In this document: positions 9,323 through 18,371 of the stretch, piece after piece
Layout of the letters: each line of letters opens with the position of its first letter
Numbering within the stretch: position 1 is the first letter of the stretch
Assembly (NCBI RefSeq): GCF_038397755.1
Contig: NZ_CP151637.1
Coordinates: forward strand, 1,054,001-1,118,000
DNA from: Microbacterium sp. LWH7-1.2
GTDB taxonomy: Bacteria; Actinomycetota; Actinomycetes; Actinomycetales; Microbacteriaceae
Direction of reading: 5' to 3'
DNA length: 64,000 nt
Program-made: the position numbers and the translations under genes
Notes under the pieces: generated by a model
The model's database searches: none
What the model saw: the letters and a program-made list of their open reading frames with translations, nothing else
What the model was told of the DNA's origin: nothing

Positions 9323-10351
9323 GTGCGCCTCAACCGTTCCGCCGCCGCCACCGCGACGCTCGCCGTCGCCGCGATCGCCCTCGCCGGATGCGCGAGCGCG
9401 GCCGCCGACAACACCGACACCGCAGCCTCGTCAGGCGCCGGCTTCCCGGTCACGATCGAGCATGCCTTCGGCGAGACGGTCATCGAGTCCAAGCCGGAGC
9501 GCGTCGCGACCGTGGCGTGGTCGAACCAGGAGGTGCCGCTCGCGCTGGGCGTCGTCCCGGTCGGCATGGCCGAGGTCGCGTGGGGCGACGACGACGGCGA
9601 CGGCGTGCTGCCGTGGGTCGAGGACAAGCTCGAGGAACTCGACGCCGAGACGCCCGTGCTCTTCGACGAGACCGACGGCATCGACTTCGAAGCCGTCGCC
9701 GATACGCAGCCGGACGTCATCCTCGCCGCGTACTCCGGCCTCACGCAGGAGGAGTACGACACGCTGTCGAAGATCGCCCCGGTCGTCGCGTACCCGGAGG
9801 TCGCCTGGGGCACCTCCTACGAGGACATGATCCGCCTCAACTCGCAGGCGCTCGGCCTCGCGGAGGAGGGGGACGCCCTGATCGAGGAGCTGCACCGCGA
9901 GGTGGACGCCGCCCTCGCCGATTACCCCGAGCTCGCCGACGCGCGCGTGCTCTTCTCCTACATCGACCCGTCGGACTTCAGCCAGGTCGGCTTCTACACG
10001 AGCCTGGACACTCGCCCCGGTTTCCTCGAGGGTCTCGGCTTCCCGGTGCCCGCCGTCGTCGAGGAGGAGTCGGACGGCGTCGAGTTCTACACCTCGGTCA
10101 GCGCCGAGGAGGCCGACCGCTTCGCCGACGTCGACGTGTTCGTCACCTACGGCGACGCGACCGGCTCGATCATCCCTCAGCTGCAGGCCGACCCGCTGCT
10201 GTCGCAGATCCCTGCGATCGCCGAGGGTCGCATCGCCATCCTGGAGGAGGGAACTCCGCTGGCGGCGTCCGCCAACCCGTCGCCGCTGTCGATCGGCTGG
10301 GGCGTGGACCAGTACTTCGCGCTGCTCGACGACGCCCTGACCGCCGACTGA
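9323..10351 (+). CDS. iron-siderophore ABC transporter substrate-binding lipoprotein
   Basis: A 342-residue periplasmic-binding-protein-like lipoprotein. The signal peptide ends at the lipobox LAGC with the lipidated cysteine at 23. The rest is a class III (FepB/FhuD-type) binding fold, recognisable from KPERVATVAWSNQEVPLALG, FEAVADTQPDVILAAYSG and the C-terminal DQYFALLDDAL helix. It should capture ferric siderophore outside the membrane and pass it to the permeases encoded next. GGAGGA lies 5 nt before the GTG start. It is the first gene of a five-gene operon behind the iron box. The xenosiderophore specificity is unknown; no siderophore biosynthesis gene is in the window. Confidence 0.93.
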   Translation: MRLNRSAAATATLAVAAIALAGCASAAADNTDTAASSGAGFPVTIEHAFGETVIESKPERVATVAWSNQEVPLALGVVPVGMAEVAWGDDDGDGVLPWVEDKLEELDAETPVLFDETDGIDFEAVADTQPDVILAAYSGLTQEEYDTLSKIAPVVAYPEVAWGTSYEDMIRLNSQALGLAEEGDALIEELHREVDAALADYPELADARVLFSYIDPSDFSQVGFYTSLDTRPGFLEGLGFPVPAVVEEESDGVEFYTSVSAEEADRFADVDVFVTYGDATGSIIPQLQADPLLSQIPAIAEGRIAILEEGTPLAASANPSPLSIGWGVDQYFALLDDALTAD

Positions 10352-10373
10352 CGAAGGCCGGGGGTTCGATCGG

Positions 10374-11420
10374 GTGACTGTCACCGAGACACGCACGCCG
10401 CTGCCGGATGCCGCAACCCTGCGGCGTCCGGCAGCGGTGCGACTGGCCTGGCTCGCGGTGTCGTTCGCGGTGCTCGCGATGCTGTGCGTCGCGAGCGTCG
10501 CCTTCGGCGTGCGCGACGTCGCGCTCGGCGACATCCTCGCGGGGCTCGGCGGCGACACCTCCGGCGTCGCGCAGGCCGCCGTGGTCGCGCGGGTGCCCCG
10601 GACCGTGCTCGCGATCCTCGTGGGCGCGGCACTGGCGATGTCGGGCGCCGCGATGCAGGCGGTGACCCGCAACCCGCTCGCCGACCCGGGCATCCTCGGG
10701 ATATCGGGCGGGGCCGCGCTCGCCGTGGTCATCGGCATCGCCTTCTTCGGCATGTCGGATCCCTACGCCTTCATCGCGGCCTCGATCGTCGGCGCCGGCG
10801 GCGCCGCGGTCTTCGTCTACACGGTCGGCTCACTCGGCCGCGGCGGGGCCACGCCGCTGAAACTGGCGCTCGCCGGCGCGGCGACGTCGGCGGCGTTCAT
10901 GTCTCTCGTGAGCGCGGTTCTCCTCCCCCGTGTGGACCTCCTCGAGACCTTCCGCTTCTGGCAGATCGGCGGGGTCGGCGGCGCGACCTGGGATCGCATC
11001 GGGACGATCCTCCCGGTGCTCGCGATCGGCGGGGTGATCACTCTCGTGTGCGCGCCCGGCATGAATACGCTGGCGCTCGGCGACGACGTCGCGACCGGCC
11101 TCGGCGAGCACGTGCTCCGCACGCGGCTGATCGCCTCCGCGGGCGCCGTGATCCTGTGCGGTGCGGCGGTGGCGATCGCGGGCCCCATCGCCTTCGTGGG
11201 CCTGATCATCCCGCACCTGTGCCGCCTGCTGGTCGGCACCGACCACCGGTGGCTGCTCCCGTTCTCGGCGGTCGCGGGAGCCGTGCTGCTCGTCGCCGCG
11301 GACATCGTCGGCCGCGTCATCGCGCGCCCGGACGAGATCGAGGTCGGCATCCTCACCGCGCTCATCGGCGCCCCGTTCTTCATCTGGATCGTCCGCAGGC
11401 AGAAGGTGCGGGAACTGTGA
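10374..11420 (+). CDS. FecCD-family iron-siderophore ABC transporter permease (first)
   Basis: A 348-residue permease with nine to ten transmembrane helices. FecCD motifs include RVPRTVLAILVGAALAMSGAAMQ, NPLADPGILGISGGAAL and, near the end, GPIAFVGLIIPHLCRLLVG, the region that contacts the ATPase. It pairs with the next gene as a heterodimeric channel. The GTG start lies 22 nt after the lipoprotein gene; its stop overlaps the next GTG by four bases. Confidence 0.93.
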   Translation: MTVTETRTPLPDAATLRRPAAVRLAWLAVSFAVLAMLCVASVAFGVRDVALGDILAGLGGDTSGVAQAAVVARVPRTVLAILVGAALAMSGAAMQAVTRNPLADPGILGISGGAALAVVIGIAFFGMSDPYAFIAASIVGAGGAAVFVYTVGSLGRGGATPLKLALAGAATSAAFMSLVSAVLLPRVDLLETFRFWQIGGVGGATWDRIGTILPVLAIGGVITLVCAPGMNTLALGDDVATGLGEHVLRTRLIASAGAVILCGAAVAIAGPIAFVGLIIPHLCRLLVGTDHRWLLPFSAVAGAVLLVAADIVGRVIARPDEIEVGILTALIGAPFFIWIVRRQKVREL

Positions 11421-12466
11421 GCTCCGCCACTTTCCTCCGTCCCACCGCGCAGACCGTCGTCACCGGCCGGCGCCGCCGCAGCCGCCGGCGCGCCATCGTG
11501 ACCGTGGCGCTCGCCGTCGGCGTGGCGCTGGTCTTCGTCGCGTCCCTCATGATCGGGCAGACGTTCTACGGCCTCGACGAGGTCGTCCGCGTCCTCCTCG
11601 GCGACACGGTGCCCGGCGCTTCGTTCACGGTCGGCGAGCTGCGCCTCCCCCGGGCGGTGCTGGCGATACTCGCCGGCATCGCGTTCGGTATCGCGGGCGT
11701 GACCTTCCAGACGATGCTGCGCAACCCGCTCGCGTCGCCCGACATCATCGGCATCACCGCGGGCGCGAGCGCGGCTGCGGTGTTCGGCATCGTCATCCTG
11801 TCGCTGAGCGAGACCGCGGTCTCCGTCCTCGCCGTGGCGGGCGGCCTGGCGACGGCGCTCGCCATCTACCTCCTTTCGAACAAGGGCGGCTTCGCCGGCA
11901 CGCGGCTGATCCTCATCGGCATCGGCGTCGCCGCCATGCTCGACGCGGCGGTCACGTATGTGCTCTCGAAGGCGCCGGCGTACGACCTGCAGGCCGCGAT
12001 GCGGTGGCTCACCGGCAGCCTGAACGGCGCGAGCTGGTCCACCGTCCTCCCGCTGGCGCTCGCGAGCGTCGTGCTCGTGCCGGCGCTGCTGGCGAAGGGG
12101 CGCGACCTGAACGTGCTGCGCCTCGGCGATGACGCGGCCGCGAGCCTCGGCATCCGTCTGCAGAGCACCCGGCTGATCGGCATCATCGCGGCCGTGGCGC
12201 TGCTCGCCTTCGCGACCGCCGCGACCGGGCCGATCGCGTTCGTCGCGTTCATGGCCGGCCCCATCGCGGCGCGCATCGTCGGGCCCGGCGGCTCCCTGCT
12301 GCTCCCCTCGGCTCTCGTCGGCGCGCTCCTGGTGCAGCTGTCGGACCTCCTGGGACAGTTCGCGTTCGACAGCCGCTACCCGGTCGGGGTCGTCACCGGC
12401 GTGCTGGGCGCTCCCTTCCTCATCTACCTCCTCATCAGGACGAACCGCTCCGGAGGCTCGCTATGA
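11417..12466 (+). CDS. FecCD-family iron-siderophore ABC transporter permease (second)
   Basis: A 349-residue permease homologous to the preceding one. A basic N-terminus (GRRRRSRRR) precedes the first helix, followed by [35 protein letters not shown] and the coupling region [19 protein letters not shown]. The start is the GTG of the GTGA overlap with the first permease; the frame is open further upstream only as an artefact. Its stop overlaps the ATG of the ATPase gene. Confidence 0.93.
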   Translation: MSSATFLRPTAQTVVTGRRRRSRRRAIVTVALAVGVALVFVASLMIGQTFYGLDEVVRVLLGDTVPGASFTVGELRLPRAVLAILAGIAFGIAGVTFQTMLRNPLASPDIIGITAGASAAAVFGIVILSLSETAVSVLAVAGGLATALAIYLLSNKGGFAGTRLILIGIGVAAMLDAAVTYVLSKAPAYDLQAAMRWLTGSLNGASWSTVLPLALASVVLVPALLAKGRDLNVLRLGDDAAASLGIRLQSTRLIGIIAAVALLAFATAATGPIAFVAFMAGPIAARIVGPGGSLLLPSALVGALLVQLSDLLGQFAFDSRYPVGVVTGVLGAPFLIYLLIRTNRSGGSL

Positions 12467-13323
12467 CCGAATCCCACAGCCTGTCCGCGGAGGCTCTGAC
12501 ACTGTCGTACGGCGATCGTACGATCGTCGAAAACCTCGACCTCGTGATCCCGCCCGGCCGCATCACCGCGATCGTGGGAGCGAACGGATGCGGCAAGTCG
12601 ACGCTCCTCCGCGCGCTCGCGCGTCTCATCTCGCCCCGCGAAGGCCAGGTGATCCTCGATGGCAAGGTCCTGCACGGCCGCGCGACGAAGGAGATCGCCC
12701 GCACCCTCGGACTCCTCCCGCAGAGCCCGACCGCCCCCGAAGGCATCGCCGTCGCCGACCTGGTCGGCCGCGGACGCCACCCGCACCAGAAGCTGCTGGC
12801 GCGCTGGAGCTCCCACGACTACGAGGTCGTGGCGCGGGCGCTCGCCTCGACGGGCATCGAGGAGCTCGCCGATCGCTCGGTCGACGAGCTCTCCGGCGGG
12901 CAGCGTCAGCGCGCCTGGATCGCGATGGCGCTCGCGCAGGAGACCGACATCCTGCTGCTCGACGAGCCGACGACCTTCCTCGACGTCGCGCACCAGGTCG
13001 ACGTGCTCGACCTCCTGACGGACCTCAACCGAGACCGCGGCACCACGATCGTGATGGTGCTGCACGACATGAACCTCGCCGCGCGCTACGCCGACCACCT
13101 CTTCGCGCTGCGCGCGGGCCGCGTCGTCGCCAGCGGCGCGCCCGGCGATGTGATGACCGGCGAGCTCATCCGCGAGGTCTTCGACCTCGACGCCCTGGTG
13201 GTGCCCGATCCCGTGTCGGGCTCGCCGATCGTCCTTCCGCGGGGCCGGCACCACGTGTCGCCGGTGCCCGCCGCGGCGACCTCGCTCCCTGAGCCCGCCT
13301 CCCCCCTGCCGACAGGAGCCTGA
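12463..13323 (+). CDS. iron-siderophore ABC transporter ATP-binding protein
   Basis: A 286-residue FepC/FhuC-type ATPase powering the two permeases. Walker [10 protein letters not shown] is at residues 39-47. It also has a Q-loop ([13 protein letters not shown]), the signature [15 protein letters not shown], Walker [13 protein letters not shown] and the switch histidine in VLHDMNLA. The last 25 residues are a Pro/Ala-rich extension. It overlaps the permease gene by four bases and is followed two bases later by the siderophore-interacting protein. Confidence 0.95.
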   Translation: MTESHSLSAEALTLSYGDRTIVENLDLVIPPGRITAIVGANGCGKSTLLRALARLISPREGQVILDGKVLHGRATKEIARTLGLLPQSPTAPEGIAVADLVGRGRHPHQKLLARWSSHDYEVVARALASTGIEELADRSVDELSGGQRQRAWIAMALAQETDILLLDEPTTFLDVAHQVDVLDLLTDLNRDRGTTIVMVLHDMNLAARYADHLFALRAGRVVASGAPGDVMTGELIREVFDLDALVVPDPVSGSPIVLPRGRHHVSPVPAAATSLPEPASPLPTGA

Positions 13324-13325
13324 AG

Positions 13326-14234
13326 ATGACCGACGCCGACGTGCCCTACCGCTTCTTCCGTGCGCGGGTGACGGCCATCGCCGACGTGACGCCGAGCTTC
13401 CGCCGCTTCACGTTCGGCGGCGACGACCTCGGCGACTACGGCGACCCGGGTCTCGACCAGCGCATCAAGATCGTGTTCCCCACGCGCACACTCGGCCTCG
13501 ACGCGATGCCGACCGGCGACGACTGGTACACCCGGTGGCGCGAACTTCCCGAGGACCAGCGCCTGCCGTTCCGGACGTACACCACGCGCTACGTCCGCAA
13601 CCACCTCAGCGAAGTCGATGTCGACATGGTCTCCCACGACGTCATCGGCCCCGCCTCGGACTGGATCGACCGGGCCCGGGTCGGCGACGAGGTGCTCATC
13701 TTCGCGCCGACCGCCGCGCACAGCGGCGTGAGCTTCGGCATCGACTTCGTGCCCCCCGCACGCGTCGACTCGATCCTGCTCGCCGGCGACGAGACGGCCG
13801 CGCCCGCGATCGCCGCGATCCTCGAGCAGCTTCCCCGAGACGCCCGCGGAGTGGTCGCCGTCGAACTGCCGCACGCCGACGACGCCGCGTACTTCCCGCG
13901 GCATCCCGGGTTCGAGTACCGCCTCGGCGCCCGCGGCGACCGGGAGCGTCACGCGCACCTGGTGGAGTCGGTGACGGATGCCGCGGCGCGCCTGGTGCCC
14001 GCCGGTGCCGGCGCGGACGTCGAGGAGATCGACATCGACACCGACATCCTGTGGGAGGTGCCACGCACGGCGAAGGGCGGCGCGGCGCTGAAGAGCGCAC
14101 GCCTGTACGCGTGGCTGGCAGGGGAGGCCGGCGCCATCAAGTCCCTGCGCCGCCACCTCGTCGCCGAACGCGGCGTCGACCGCCGCGCGGTCGCGTTCAT
14201 GGGCTACTGGCGCCTCGGCCGCGCGGAGAACTGA
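13326..14234 (+). CDS. siderophore-interacting protein (ViuB/YqjH-like ferric reductase)
   Basis: A 302-residue cytoplasmic FAD/NAD(P)H flavoprotein expected to reduce imported ferric siderophore and release iron. The N-terminal FAD-binding barrel contains RFFRARVTAIADVTPSFRRF and the flavin-binding RTYTTRYVR. The C-terminal nucleotide domain contains ILLAGDETAAPAIAAILEQL and the terminal RRAVAFMGYWRLGR typical of the family. AGGAGCCTGAAG precedes the ATG. It is the last gene of the iron operon and converges on the MFS gene with one base between stops, with no hairpin in between. Confidence 0.92.
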   Translation: MTDADVPYRFFRARVTAIADVTPSFRRFTFGGDDLGDYGDPGLDQRIKIVFPTRTLGLDAMPTGDDWYTRWRELPEDQRLPFRTYTTRYVRNHLSEVDVDMVSHDVIGPASDWIDRARVGDEVLIFAPTAAHSGVSFGIDFVPPARVDSILLAGDETAAPAIAAILEQLPRDARGVVAVELPHADDAAYFPRHPGFEYRLGARGDRERHAHLVESVTDAAARLVPAGAGADVEEIDIDTDILWEVPRTAKGGAALKSARLYAWLAGEAGAIKSLRRHLVAERGVDRRAVAFMGYWRLGRAEN

Positions 14235-14235
14235 C

Positions 14236-15612
14236 TCAGGCGCGCGGCGCCTCGTGCGCGTGGCCGAGCCTGAGGCCCGGCAGGAGCGTGCCGAGCGCCA
14301 GCACCACGGCGATCGCGAAGACCGCGGGGAAGCCGGCATCCGTCCCCGCCAAGGCCGTGAAGACGAGACCCATCACCGCGATCGAGGACGCCGACCCGAC
14401 CGCGTCGGAGATCGACAGCGCCGACGAGTTGAACCCCTGATTCTGCGGCGTCGAGTACGCCAGGGTGAGCACGGTCAGCCGCGGGTACATCAGACCCATG
14501 CCGCCTCCGGCGAGACTCCACCCGGCGATGAGGACCGGGGCAGGCAGTGCGAGGAGCGCCGTCGCAGCAGCGATCAGCAGCGCGGCAACGAGCAGCGCGG
14601 TTCCGACAAGCGTGATGCGGGTGTTCCCCATCCGGTCCCCGAAGCGGCCCTGCACGTCGGCGGCGATCGCCCACGCCAGCGCGGCCGCGGTGAGCCCCAG
14701 TCCCGCCCACGTCGGCGAGAAGCCGTAGCCGTCGATCAGCAGGTACGGCACGTAGATCTCCGCACCGAACAGCGCTCCGGCGATGAGACCGCGCATCAGC
14801 ACGACACTCGGCAGGCCTCTCGCCGCCACCAGGGTGCCGCGCGGCAGCAGCGGCCGTGACGCGAGCCCGATGACGACGACGGATGCCGCCACCGCCGCCC
14901 ACGCCCACGCCCCGAGCTCGCCCGCCAGGCTGAGCCCGAGCGCGCCGACCGCCACCGCGACCGCGCACGCGAGGCGTGGGCCGATGCGAGCCGTCGAGGG
15001 TTCGTCGGTGTGCAGCGGAAGGCCGTGCAGTCGTGCCACGACGAGGACGAAGGCGACGACGGTGAGCGCCGCGACACCGAGGAACACCCAGCGCCAGTGC
15101 AGGAACTCCGTCACCGCCCCGGCGAGGAAGGGCCCGATCAGCGACGGCACGACCCACGCGGCCGAGAACGCGGCGAAGACGCGTCCGTGCATCGCGCCGG
15201 GGTACACGCGCGCGACCACGACGTAGAGCGCCACCGTCTGCCCGCCGGTGCCGAGCCCCTGCACCAGGCGGCCGGCGACGAGCACCGGCATCGTGAGGGC
15301 GAGGCCCGCGATGAGGAGGCCCACGACGAAGAGCGCGACCGCGGTGATGAGCGGGGCGAGCACGCCGCCGCGGTCGCACCAGGCGCCGACGGCCACCATG
15401 CCGATGACACTCGTCGCGAGAGTTCCGGCGAACGCCACGGCGTAGAGGCGTTCACCGGCGAGGTCGGCGCTCACGACCGGCATGACCGTCGTCACGGCGA
15501 GCGACTGGATCGCCGCCAGGAAGATGAGCGCGACGGCGCCGACAGTCACCCACAGGAAGCGCCCTCCCCAGACGCCGGAGGCTTCTGCATCGACGGCGGC
15601 CGGGAAGGTCAT
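14236..15612 (-). CDS. MFS transporter (drug/metabolite exporter-like)
   Basis: A 458-residue major facilitator with about twelve to fourteen helices. The loop motif GAWCDRGGVLAPL between helices 2 and 3 is a divergent motif A, and RLVQGLGTGGQTVALYVV in helix 4 resembles the DHA2 exporter signature. A long central segment separates the two halves. Direction and substrate are unknown. Its position beside an iron-siderophore operon allows the idea of siderophore export, but it is on the other strand and no iron box is seen upstream. A second possibility is general drug efflux. Confidence 0.85.
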   Translation of the reverse strand: MTFPAAVDAEASGVWGGRFLWVTVGAVALIFLAAIQSLAVTTVMPVVSADLAGERLYAVAFAGTLATSVIGMVAVGAWCDRGGVLAPLITAVALFVVGLLIAGLALTMPVLVAGRLVQGLGTGGQTVALYVVVARVYPGAMHGRVFAAFSAAWVVPSLIGPFLAGAVTEFLHWRWVFLGVAALTVVAFVLVVARLHGLPLHTDEPSTARIGPRLACAVAVAVGALGLSLAGELGAWAWAAVAASVVVIGLASRPLLPRGTLVAARGLPSVVLMRGLIAGALFGAEIYVPYLLIDGYGFSPTWAGLGLTAAALAWAIAADVQGRFGDRMGNTRITLVGTALLVAALLIAAATALLALPAPVLIAGWSLAGGGMGLMYPRLTVLTLAYSTPQNQGFNSSALSISDAVGSASSIAVMGLVFTALAGTDAGFPAVFAIAVVLALGTLLPGLRLGHAHEAPRA

Positions 15613-15667
15613 CCGGCCAGGCTAACCCCTCCCGCAGACGGACGGGGGCGAACGGATGCCCCTGCAG

Positions 15668-16834
15668 TCAGCTGCGCGCAAGTGCGCCGATCCGCTGCAC
15701 GGCCTCGCGGAGGAGCTCGGGATCGCAGCCGAAGTTGATGCGCACGTGCCCCTTCCCCTCGGTGCCGAAGAGCGGCCCGTGGTGCAGGGCGACCTTCGCC
15801 TCGCGGAGCACCTTCACGGCTGGATTCTCACCCCACCCGTACGCCGAGAGATCGACCCACGCGAGGAAGCCGGCATCAGGTGGCAGGTACCGCGCCTGCG
15901 GCAAGTGCTCCGCGAGCAGGTCGGCCAAGAGAAGTCGGTTGGCGTCGAGGGCGGCCAGCAGGCTCTCGAGCCACTCGTCGCTGTCGCGAGAGTACGCGGC
16001 GACGTTCGAGAGCGCGCCGAACAGCCCCGTGCGCCACTCGACCTCCCACGGCAGGGCGCGCAGCTGCCGGGCCTGCGCGTCGCCGCCGCCGACCATGACG
16101 GCGCACTTGAGACCGGCCAGGTTGAAGGTCTTGCTCGCGCTGGTGACGGCGTAGCCGACCCGCCGAGCGGAGCCGGACGCGGCGAGGAAGGGCGTGAACG
16201 GCTTCTGCGCGTAGGTCAGGGGACCGTGGATCTCATCGCTGATCACGGTCGCGCCGAAGCCCTCCGCGATGTCGGCGAGCGCCGCCAGCGTCTCCGGCGC
16301 GTGCACCGTGCCGGTGGGGTTGTGCGGGTTGCACAGCAGTACAGCGCGCGCGCCGCCCGCGAGAGCCGCCTCGACACCGGGCAGATCGATCTCCCAGCCG
16401 GCGTCGCTCGTGACGAGCGGCACCCGCTCGACGACGCCTCCCGCCTCCTCCACGGTGTCGTAGAACGGCGGGTACACCGGGGGCATGACCACGACACGGT
16501 CACCGGGCTCGATCACACGGCGCAGGATCTCGACGACGCCCATCATCACGTCGCCGGTCCAGAACACGTGCGACGGGTCCACGTTCCAGCCCCAGCGCCG
16601 CTCGGCGAAGCCCACGAAGGCTTCACGCACACCAGGCTCCGGCGGGGTGTAGCCGGTGTCACCGAGCTGGACCGCGCGCGTCAGCACCTCGGTGATCGCC
16701 GGCGCAAGGGCGTAGTCCGTCTCGGCGACGAAGAACGGGAGTACGTCCTCTCCGTACTTGCGCCACTTCGTGCTCGTACGCTGACGCAGCTCGTCGATGG
16801 GCAGGGCCTGCAGCGGGGTGACGGTGACGTTCAC
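15668..16834 (-). CDS. MalY/PatB family PLP-dependent aminotransferase or C-S lyase
   Basis: A 388-residue fold-type I PLP enzyme. The N-terminal TSTKWRKY and VLPFFVAETDYALAP are the family opening (usually K-W-x-x-Y, F-W-V-A-D-M-D). The binding region GDVMMGVVEIL, the LLCNPHNPTGTVH loop and the Schiff-base lysine in SASKTFNLAGLK are all present. MalY/PatB proteins are cystathionine beta-lyases or cysteine-S-conjugate lyases, sometimes with a regulatory role; some are transaminases. The GTG start follows no strong ribosome site. The gene lies just downstream of the suf operon on the same strand, separated by a weak hairpin, so it is probably independent. Confidence 0.85.
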   Translation of the reverse strand: MNVTVTPLQALPIDELRQRTSTKWRKYGEDVLPFFVAETDYALAPAITEVLTRAVQLGDTGYTPPEPGVREAFVGFAERRWGWNVDPSHVFWTGDVMMGVVEILRRVIEPGDRVVVMPPVYPPFYDTVEEAGGVVERVPLVTSDAGWEIDLPGVEAALAGGARAVLLCNPHNPTGTVHAPETLAALADIAEGFGATVISDEIHGPLTYAQKPFTPFLAASGSARRVGYAVTSASKTFNLAGLKCAVMVGGGDAQARQLRALPWEVEWRTGLFGALSNVAAYSRDSDEWLESLLAALDANRLLLADLLAEHLPQARYLPPDAGFLAWVDLSAYGWGENPAVKVLREAKVALHHGPLFGTEGKGHVRINFGCDPELLREAVQRIGALARS

Positions 16835-16853
16835 CCGAAAAGCCTAACGAGCG

Positions 16854-16870
16854 CGGCGGGACGGCCGCCG
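16854..16870 (-). terminator. weak hairpin after the suf operon
   Basis: A 6-bp GC stem (16854-16859 with 16865-16870) and 5-nt loop lies 23 bp beyond the sufT stop. It may end suf transcription before the MalY-type gene; the stem is short. Confidence 0.4.
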
Positions 16871-16892
16871 TTGTGCGTCCTCGTATGAAGCG

Positions 16893-17222
16893 TCAGATCG
16901 CGAAGCCGAGCGCGCGCATCATGTCGCGCCCGTCGTCCGTGATGCGCTCCGGCCCCCACGGCGGCATCCACACCCAATTGATGCGGAACCGCTCGACGAT
17001 GTCATCGAGCGCCTGAGCCGTCTGCTCCTCGAGCACGTCGGTGAGCGGGCACCCGGCGGACGTGAGGGTCATGTGGATGACCAGCGCGTCGTTCTCGTCG
17101 TCCCACGCGAGATCGTAGATGAGGCCGAGGTCGACGACGTTGATCCCCAGTTCGGGGTCCATGACGTCCTTGAGAGCCTCGGTCACCTCGTCGTACTTCT
17201 CGGGGGTGAGCGTCGCCGTCAT
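16893..17222 (-). CDS. sufT: SufT-type Fe-S cluster assembly factor (DUF59/MIP18)
   Basis: A 109-residue DUF59 protein. The core DPELGINVVDLGLIYDL and the conserved cysteine in LTSAGCPLTD mark the MIP18/PaaD/SufT family, which helps maturation of Fe-S proteins downstream of the SufBCD scaffold. It is the last gene of the suf operon, 9 bp after sufC. The very acidic N-terminal half and length are normal for the family. PaaD-like oxygenase assembly is ruled out by context. Confidence 0.9.
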   Translation of the reverse strand: MTATLTPEKYDEVTEALKDVMDPELGINVVDLGLIYDLAWDDENDALVIHMTLTSAGCPLTDVLEEQTAQALDDIVERFRINWVWMPPWGPERITDDGRDMMRALGFAI

Positions 17223-17231
17223 ACGTCGATC

Positions 17232-18026
17232 CTACGCTTCGCTGCCGACGGGGGCCTCGGCCGACTCCGCTTCGCCCGCGGGCAGGAAGCGGTCGTAGCC
17301 CTCGTCCTCGAGGCGGTCGGCGAGCTCAGGGCCGCCTTCCTCGACGATGCGCCCGCCCACCATGACGTGCACGAAATCGGGAGCGATGTAGCGCAGGATG
17401 CGGGTGTAGTGCGTGATGAGCAGCACGCCGAGGTCCGTCTCCGCCTTGGCGCGGTTGACGCCCTCCGACACGATCTTCAGCGCGTCGACGTCGAGGCCGG
17501 AGTCGGTCTCGTCGAGCACGGCGATCTGCGGCTTGAGCAACTCGAGCTGGAGGATCTCGTGACGCTTCTTCTCACCGCCCGAGAAGCCCTCGTTGACGTT
17601 GCGCGACGCGAACTTCGGGTCCATGCGGAGGTTCTTCATCGACGCCTTGACGTCCTTGGTCCACGTGCGGATCGAGGGCGCCTCGCCGTCGATCGCGGTC
17701 TTCGCGGTGCGCAGGAAGTTCGTGACCGTGACACCGGGGATCTCCACCGGGTACTGCATCGCGAGGAACAGACCGGCGCGGGCGCGCTCATCGACCGACA
17801 TCGCGAGGACGTCCTCGCCGTCGAGCGAGATCGAGCCGCTCGTGACGTTGTACTTGGGGTGTCCGGCGATCGTGTACGCGAGCGTCGACTTGCCGGAGCC
17901 GTTGGGACCCATGATCGCGTGGGTCTCACCCGTGCGGATCGTGAGCGTCACACCGTTGAGGATCGACGTGGTGCCGGCATCCGTCTCGACCGTCACGTGG
18001 AGGTCGCGGATCTCGAGAACAGACAT
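17232..18026 (-). CDS. sufC: Fe-S cluster assembly ATPase SufC
   Basis: A 264-residue ABC ATPase of the SufBC2D scaffold. Walker A GPNGSGKST begins at residue 40, the signature is FSGGEKKRHEI, and Walker B IAVLDETDSGLD carries the T-D-S-G-L-D extension characteristic of SufC rather than transporters. No transmembrane partners are encoded nearby. The last 30 residues are acidic and variable. AAGAAGG precedes the ATG. It is encoded between the Rieske gene and sufT. Confidence 0.96.
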   Translation of the reverse strand: MSVLEIRDLHVTVETDAGTTSILNGVTLTIRTGETHAIMGPNGSGKSTLAYTIAGHPKYNVTSGSISLDGEDVLAMSVDERARAGLFLAMQYPVEIPGVTVTNFLRTAKTAIDGEAPSIRTWTKDVKASMKNLRMDPKFASRNVNEGFSGGEKKRHEILQLELLKPQIAVLDETDSGLDVDALKIVSEGVNRAKAETDLGVLLITHYTRILRYIAPDFVHVMVGGRIVEEGGPELADRLEDEGYDRFLPAGEAESAEAPVGSEA

Positions 18027-18041
18027 TCTTCAGTACCTTCT

Positions 18042-18371
18042 TCAGTTCACTTCGAGCTTGACGGTCGCGTCGATGAGCACGTCATCGCCGTCGACGGTGA
18101 CCGCGAAGACCGGGACCGGCTCGTACGCGGGGAGGTTGAGGGGCTTGCCGGTGCGCAGCGAGAACGCCGAGCCGTGGGCCCAGCACTCCAGCGACTCGCC
18201 GTCGACGAAACCCTCGGACAACGAGATGTCGCCGTGGGTGCAGACGTCGCCGATCGCGTGCACTTCGCCGTTCGAGTCGAGCACGACGGCGATGGCCACG
18301 CCGTCCACCTCGACACGGGTCGCCTCGTCCTGGACGAGGTCGCTGAGGGCGCACACGCGCTGAGCGGTCAC
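18042..18371 (-). CDS. Rieske-type ferredoxin in the suf operon
   Basis: A 109-residue Rieske [2Fe-2S] protein with ligands C44 and H46 (CTHGD) and C63 and H66 (CWAHGS). It is of the small non-heme-iron-oxygenase ferredoxin type found inside actinobacterial suf operons. Its partner is unknown; donating electrons to the Suf scaffold, or being a client, are both plausible. The GTG start overlaps the sufD stop (GTGA). Confidence 0.93.
   Translation of the reverse strand: MTAQRVCALSDLVQDEATRVEVDGVAIAVVLDSNGEVHAIGDVCTHGDISLSEGFVDGESLECWAHGSAFSLRTGKPLNLPAYEPVPVFAVTVDGDDVLIDATVKLEVN

Noticed and set aside
15668..16834. The MalY/PatB-type enzyme as the missing SufS cysteine desulfurase.
   Set aside because: It has aminotransferase/C-S lyase motifs, lacks a desulfurase cysteine loop, and is separated by a hairpin.
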